The position numbers were made by a program, and so were the translations under genes. Below are positions 14,351-15,827 of a DNA stretch of 15,827 bases, in pieces; the first letter of the stretch is position 1, and each line of letters opens with the position of its first letter. The stretch comes from Pseudomonadota bacterium (GTDB lineage: Bacteria; Pseudomonadota; Alphaproteobacteria; Rhizobiales; Xanthobacteraceae). Below the pieces are notes generated by a model. The model ran no database searches. It saw only the letters and a list, made by a program, of their open reading frames with translations, and was not told where the DNA came from. The stretch is from positions 1 through 15,827 of the forward strand of contig JAEZEU010000029.1 of the NCBI GenBank assembly GCA_023432885.1, given 5' to 3'.

Positions 14351-14370
14351 ACCGTCGGGCAAACCGAATG

Positions 14371-14401
14371 AAAAAGCGCCGGGTCTTCGGCGCTTTTTTT
14401 T
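14371..14401 (+). terminator. Strong rho-independent terminator after transpeptidase copy 1
   Basis: An 11-bp perfect stem (14371-14381 with 14388-14398; A5-GCGCCG on the left) closes on GGTCTT and runs into eight T. It starts 20 bases after the stop codon. The A-run on the left makes it potentially bidirectional. Confidence 0.93.
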
Positions 14402-14593
14402 ATGTTTGCTCAACGCGCGGCTGGGTCCGAGCCCCAGTCGGCAGAAATGCAACAATCGTCCCTGCTGGGGCGACGCGGCCATCTAAAGGCTGGAATTGCG
14501 GTCGGCTTCGACCATAATGCGTGCGCTGAATTGTCGCAGTCCCGGTTCACTAACGTTGTGCCCGGGCACGAGCTTCAACTGGAAGTTTTGCCG

Positions 14594-15274
14594 ATGTCAC
14601 TGAAACCAATACTGGGAATTCTGGCCGCTGGATTGATGCTGTCCGGCTGCATGCAGGCCGCGACCTACGAGGCGACGAACACCGCCAATTTCAGGCCGCG
14701 CGACAAGGATATGCTGGCAAGGACGACCTACGCCAAGGTTCCGGTCGCCGAGCCCTTTCGCCGCGCCATTGTCGACTACCACCGCAGGGAAGCCCCCGGC
14801 TCGATCGTGGTCGATTCCGACAATCACTACCTTTACTACGTGCTGAAGGACGGCAAGGCGATCCGCTACGGCATCACCGTCGGCGAAGAGGCTATGGCCT
14901 GGTCGGGCATCGCCAAGATCGGCAGCAAGACGGAGTGGCCGGCCTGGCATCCGACCAAGAGCGAGATCTCGCGGCTGGGCGTGCCGACCTATGTGGCGCC
15001 GGGCCCCGACAATCCGATGGGCTCGCGCGCGATGTATCTGTATTCCGGCGGCAAGGACACGCTGTTCCGCATTCACGGCACCAACCAGCCCGAATATATC
15101 GGGGCCTCTATCTCCTCAGGCTGCATCCGAATGACCAATGAGGATGTCATCGACCTCTACGACCGAGCCGCCATCGGCACGGTGGTGGTGGTGCTGGAGC
15201 CCAAGCACGGGGATTCGCCGTTCAATTCGCAGATGGCGTTGCAGGGCGGCGGAGGCGGCCCGATGACGCAATAG
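14594..15274 (+). CDS. L,D-transpeptidase (YkuD family), lipoprotein, copy 2
   Basis: The product is 226 residues, a tandem paralogue of the preceding gene. It has the same type of lipoprotein signal (MSLKPILGILAAGLMLSGC, Cys19) and the same catalytic set (H161, S175, C177, R179 in SISSGCIRM). The two copies are identical across the block from DTLF to IDLY (155-189 here), with synonymous base changes, which indicates an old duplication kept by selection. They differ most at residues 24-50 and 107-140, which may set partner or regulation. The start has GGAAG eight bases upstream. The shared tail MALQGGGGGPMTQ is unusual. It has its own terminator. Confidence 0.93.
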   Translation: MSLKPILGILAAGLMLSGCMQAATYEATNTANFRPRDKDMLARTTYAKVPVAEPFRRAIVDYHRREAPGSIVVDSDNHYLYYVLKDGKAIRYGITVGEEAMAWSGIAKIGSKTEWPAWHPTKSEISRLGVPTYVAPGPDNPMGSRAMYLYSGGKDTLFRIHGTNQPEYIGASISSGCIRMTNEDVIDLYDRAAIGTVVVVLEPKHGDSPFNSQMALQGGGGGPMTQ

Positions 15275-15295
15275 TCCCTGCCAAGGGACAGGTGC

Positions 15296-15324
15296 AAAAG
15301 GACCGGCTTCACCGGCTCTTTTTT
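15296..15324 (+). terminator. Rho-independent terminator after transpeptidase copy 2
   Basis: AAAAG-GA-CCGG pairs with CCGG-CT-CTTTT around CTTCA, with one G-T pair and one mismatch inside the stem, then T6. It lies 21 bases after the stop. Its loop contains the stop codon of the convergent extensin-like gene, and it could also act leftward. Confidence 0.8.
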
Positions 15325-15827
15325 GATGGCTTGGTGGTCGGCTTCGGCGTTGCGGGCGCGGGCTTTTCCGCCGCCTGAGGCTCCTCCTGATCTGATTCTG
15401 CCGCATCAGGCTTTACATGAGAATCGGACCCGGCAGCGACTTCGCGTGGCGGCGCTTCGGCCGGGCGTTCGGCCGGCAACAGCGGCGCGACCTGCGGCAG
15501 CGGGTCCCAGACGTTCCACTGGCAGATCCGGTAATTGTTGCGCCGCTCGGCGATGTCGAGATGGATGTGATCCTCATGGTACCCGTCCGATCCCGGACCG
15601 AGCACGGTCGAGAACCGCGCGCATGCTGAGTGCAGCACGGCTTCCCGCACCTCGCGCGCCACGGTTCGGTCCGTGAGGGAGATCGACTTGCCGCTGGCGA
15701 GCCTGAAGGCGCGCACATCAAGCGCGTTGGCACGGCCGTGCTCGGAGAGCTGGGCGCCGGCGACGCGGTTGCGGCCACGGCATTCGAAAGAATCGAAATT
15801 GTCGAGGTCGCTCAGCTGGCTGCCGAG
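15309..15827 (-). CDS. Extensin-like protein with M15-type metal motif (N-terminus outside window)
   Basis: 172 C-terminal residues are present; the gene continues past the right edge. The visible core shows ECRGRNRVAGAQLSEHGRAN followed by ALDVRAF, and later GYHEDHIHLD. The H-x6-D spacing (SEHGRANALD) and the HIH pair match the zinc-ligand pattern of M15 peptidases (VanX/MepA type), to which the extensin-like C-terminal family appears related, so a peptidoglycan-cleaving role in the periplasm is plausible but inferred. About 55 C-terminal residues form a Pro/Ala/Glu/Lys-rich disordered tail ending KPSKKSR. It is convergent with transpeptidase copy 2, which fits a cell-wall theme. Confidence 0.87.
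   Translation of the reverse strand, partial: LGSQLSDLDNFDSFECRGRNRVAGAQLSEHGRANALDVRAFRLASGKSISLTDRTVAREVREAVLHSACARFSTVLGPGSDGYHEDHIHLDIAERRNNYRICQWNVWDPLPQVAPLLPAERPAEAPPREVAAGSDSHVKPDAAESDQEEPQAAEKPAPATPKPTTKPSKKSR

Noticed and set aside
1..15827. CRISPR arrays, tRNA/rRNA genes, insertion sequences, prophage or defence genes
   Set aside because: No regularly spaced repeats, no cloverleaf-like or rRNA sequence, no transposase, integrase or restriction-type protein was seen on either strand.

Overview
This is a GC-rich window with tightly packed genes. Its codon use, the fabI / phosphoglycerate-mutase-like / aroC order, the pdxH block, and two palindromic intergenic repeats of a type I associate with Bradyrhizobium genomes all point to an alphaproteobacterium of the Bradyrhizobium / Rhodopseudomonas group. 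That assignment is inference from protein style and repeats; there is no rRNA marker in the window.

Layout, left to right. (1) The edge cuts a secreted protein on the minus strand (1-86). A 471-nt gene-poor gap follows, then clpS (ClpS2-type, 558-863, +). (2) A PRC-barrel protein (944-1273, -) has a good EcfG-type stress promoter and diverges from a multi-span membrane protein (1398-2156, +). The membrane protein converges on a soluble class III adenylate cyclase (2153-3340, -), and the two stop codons interlock. (3) Four minus-strand genes lie in a row: fabI (6037-5219), a histidine phosphatase (5205-4606), aroC (4489-3404) and the cyclase. fabI and the phosphatase are closely coupled. aroC is separated by a palindromic repeat and has its own 18-bp inverted repeat just upstream of its start. 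(4) An ECF sigma factor and its membrane anti-sigma partner (6217-7525, +) diverge from fabI. (5) A 348-nt convergent gap carries two operator-like inverted repeats, followed by a type-II J-protein (7874-8821, -) and a small surface lipoprotein (8929-9357, -). (6) pdxH (9448-10089, +) is followed by a second repeat family, an SDR oxidoreductase (10206-10955) and a SAM methyltransferase (11043-11819). (7) A 73-residue Cys-containing protein (11940-12161, -) and a CorA-type transporter (12352-13329, -) come next. (8) At the right edge is a cell-wall group: two tandem lipoprotein L,D-transpeptidases (13664-14350 and 14594-15274, +), each with its own terminator, and a convergent extensin-like/M15-type protein that runs off the window (15309-15827, -).

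Functionally this is mostly housekeeping: fatty-acid elongation, the shikimate pathway, vitamin B6, N-degron recognition, chaperone co-factor and Mg transport. A stress and envelope layer is added by the ECF pair, the EcfG-type PRC gene, the transpeptidases and the cyclase. I see no phage, plasmid, transposase, CRISPR, tRNA, rRNA or defence island. The best leads are regulatory palindromes, residue changes in ClpS2 and FabI, the zinc-ligand-free anti-sigma factor, and the tandem transpeptidase group. None amounts to a clearly new system.
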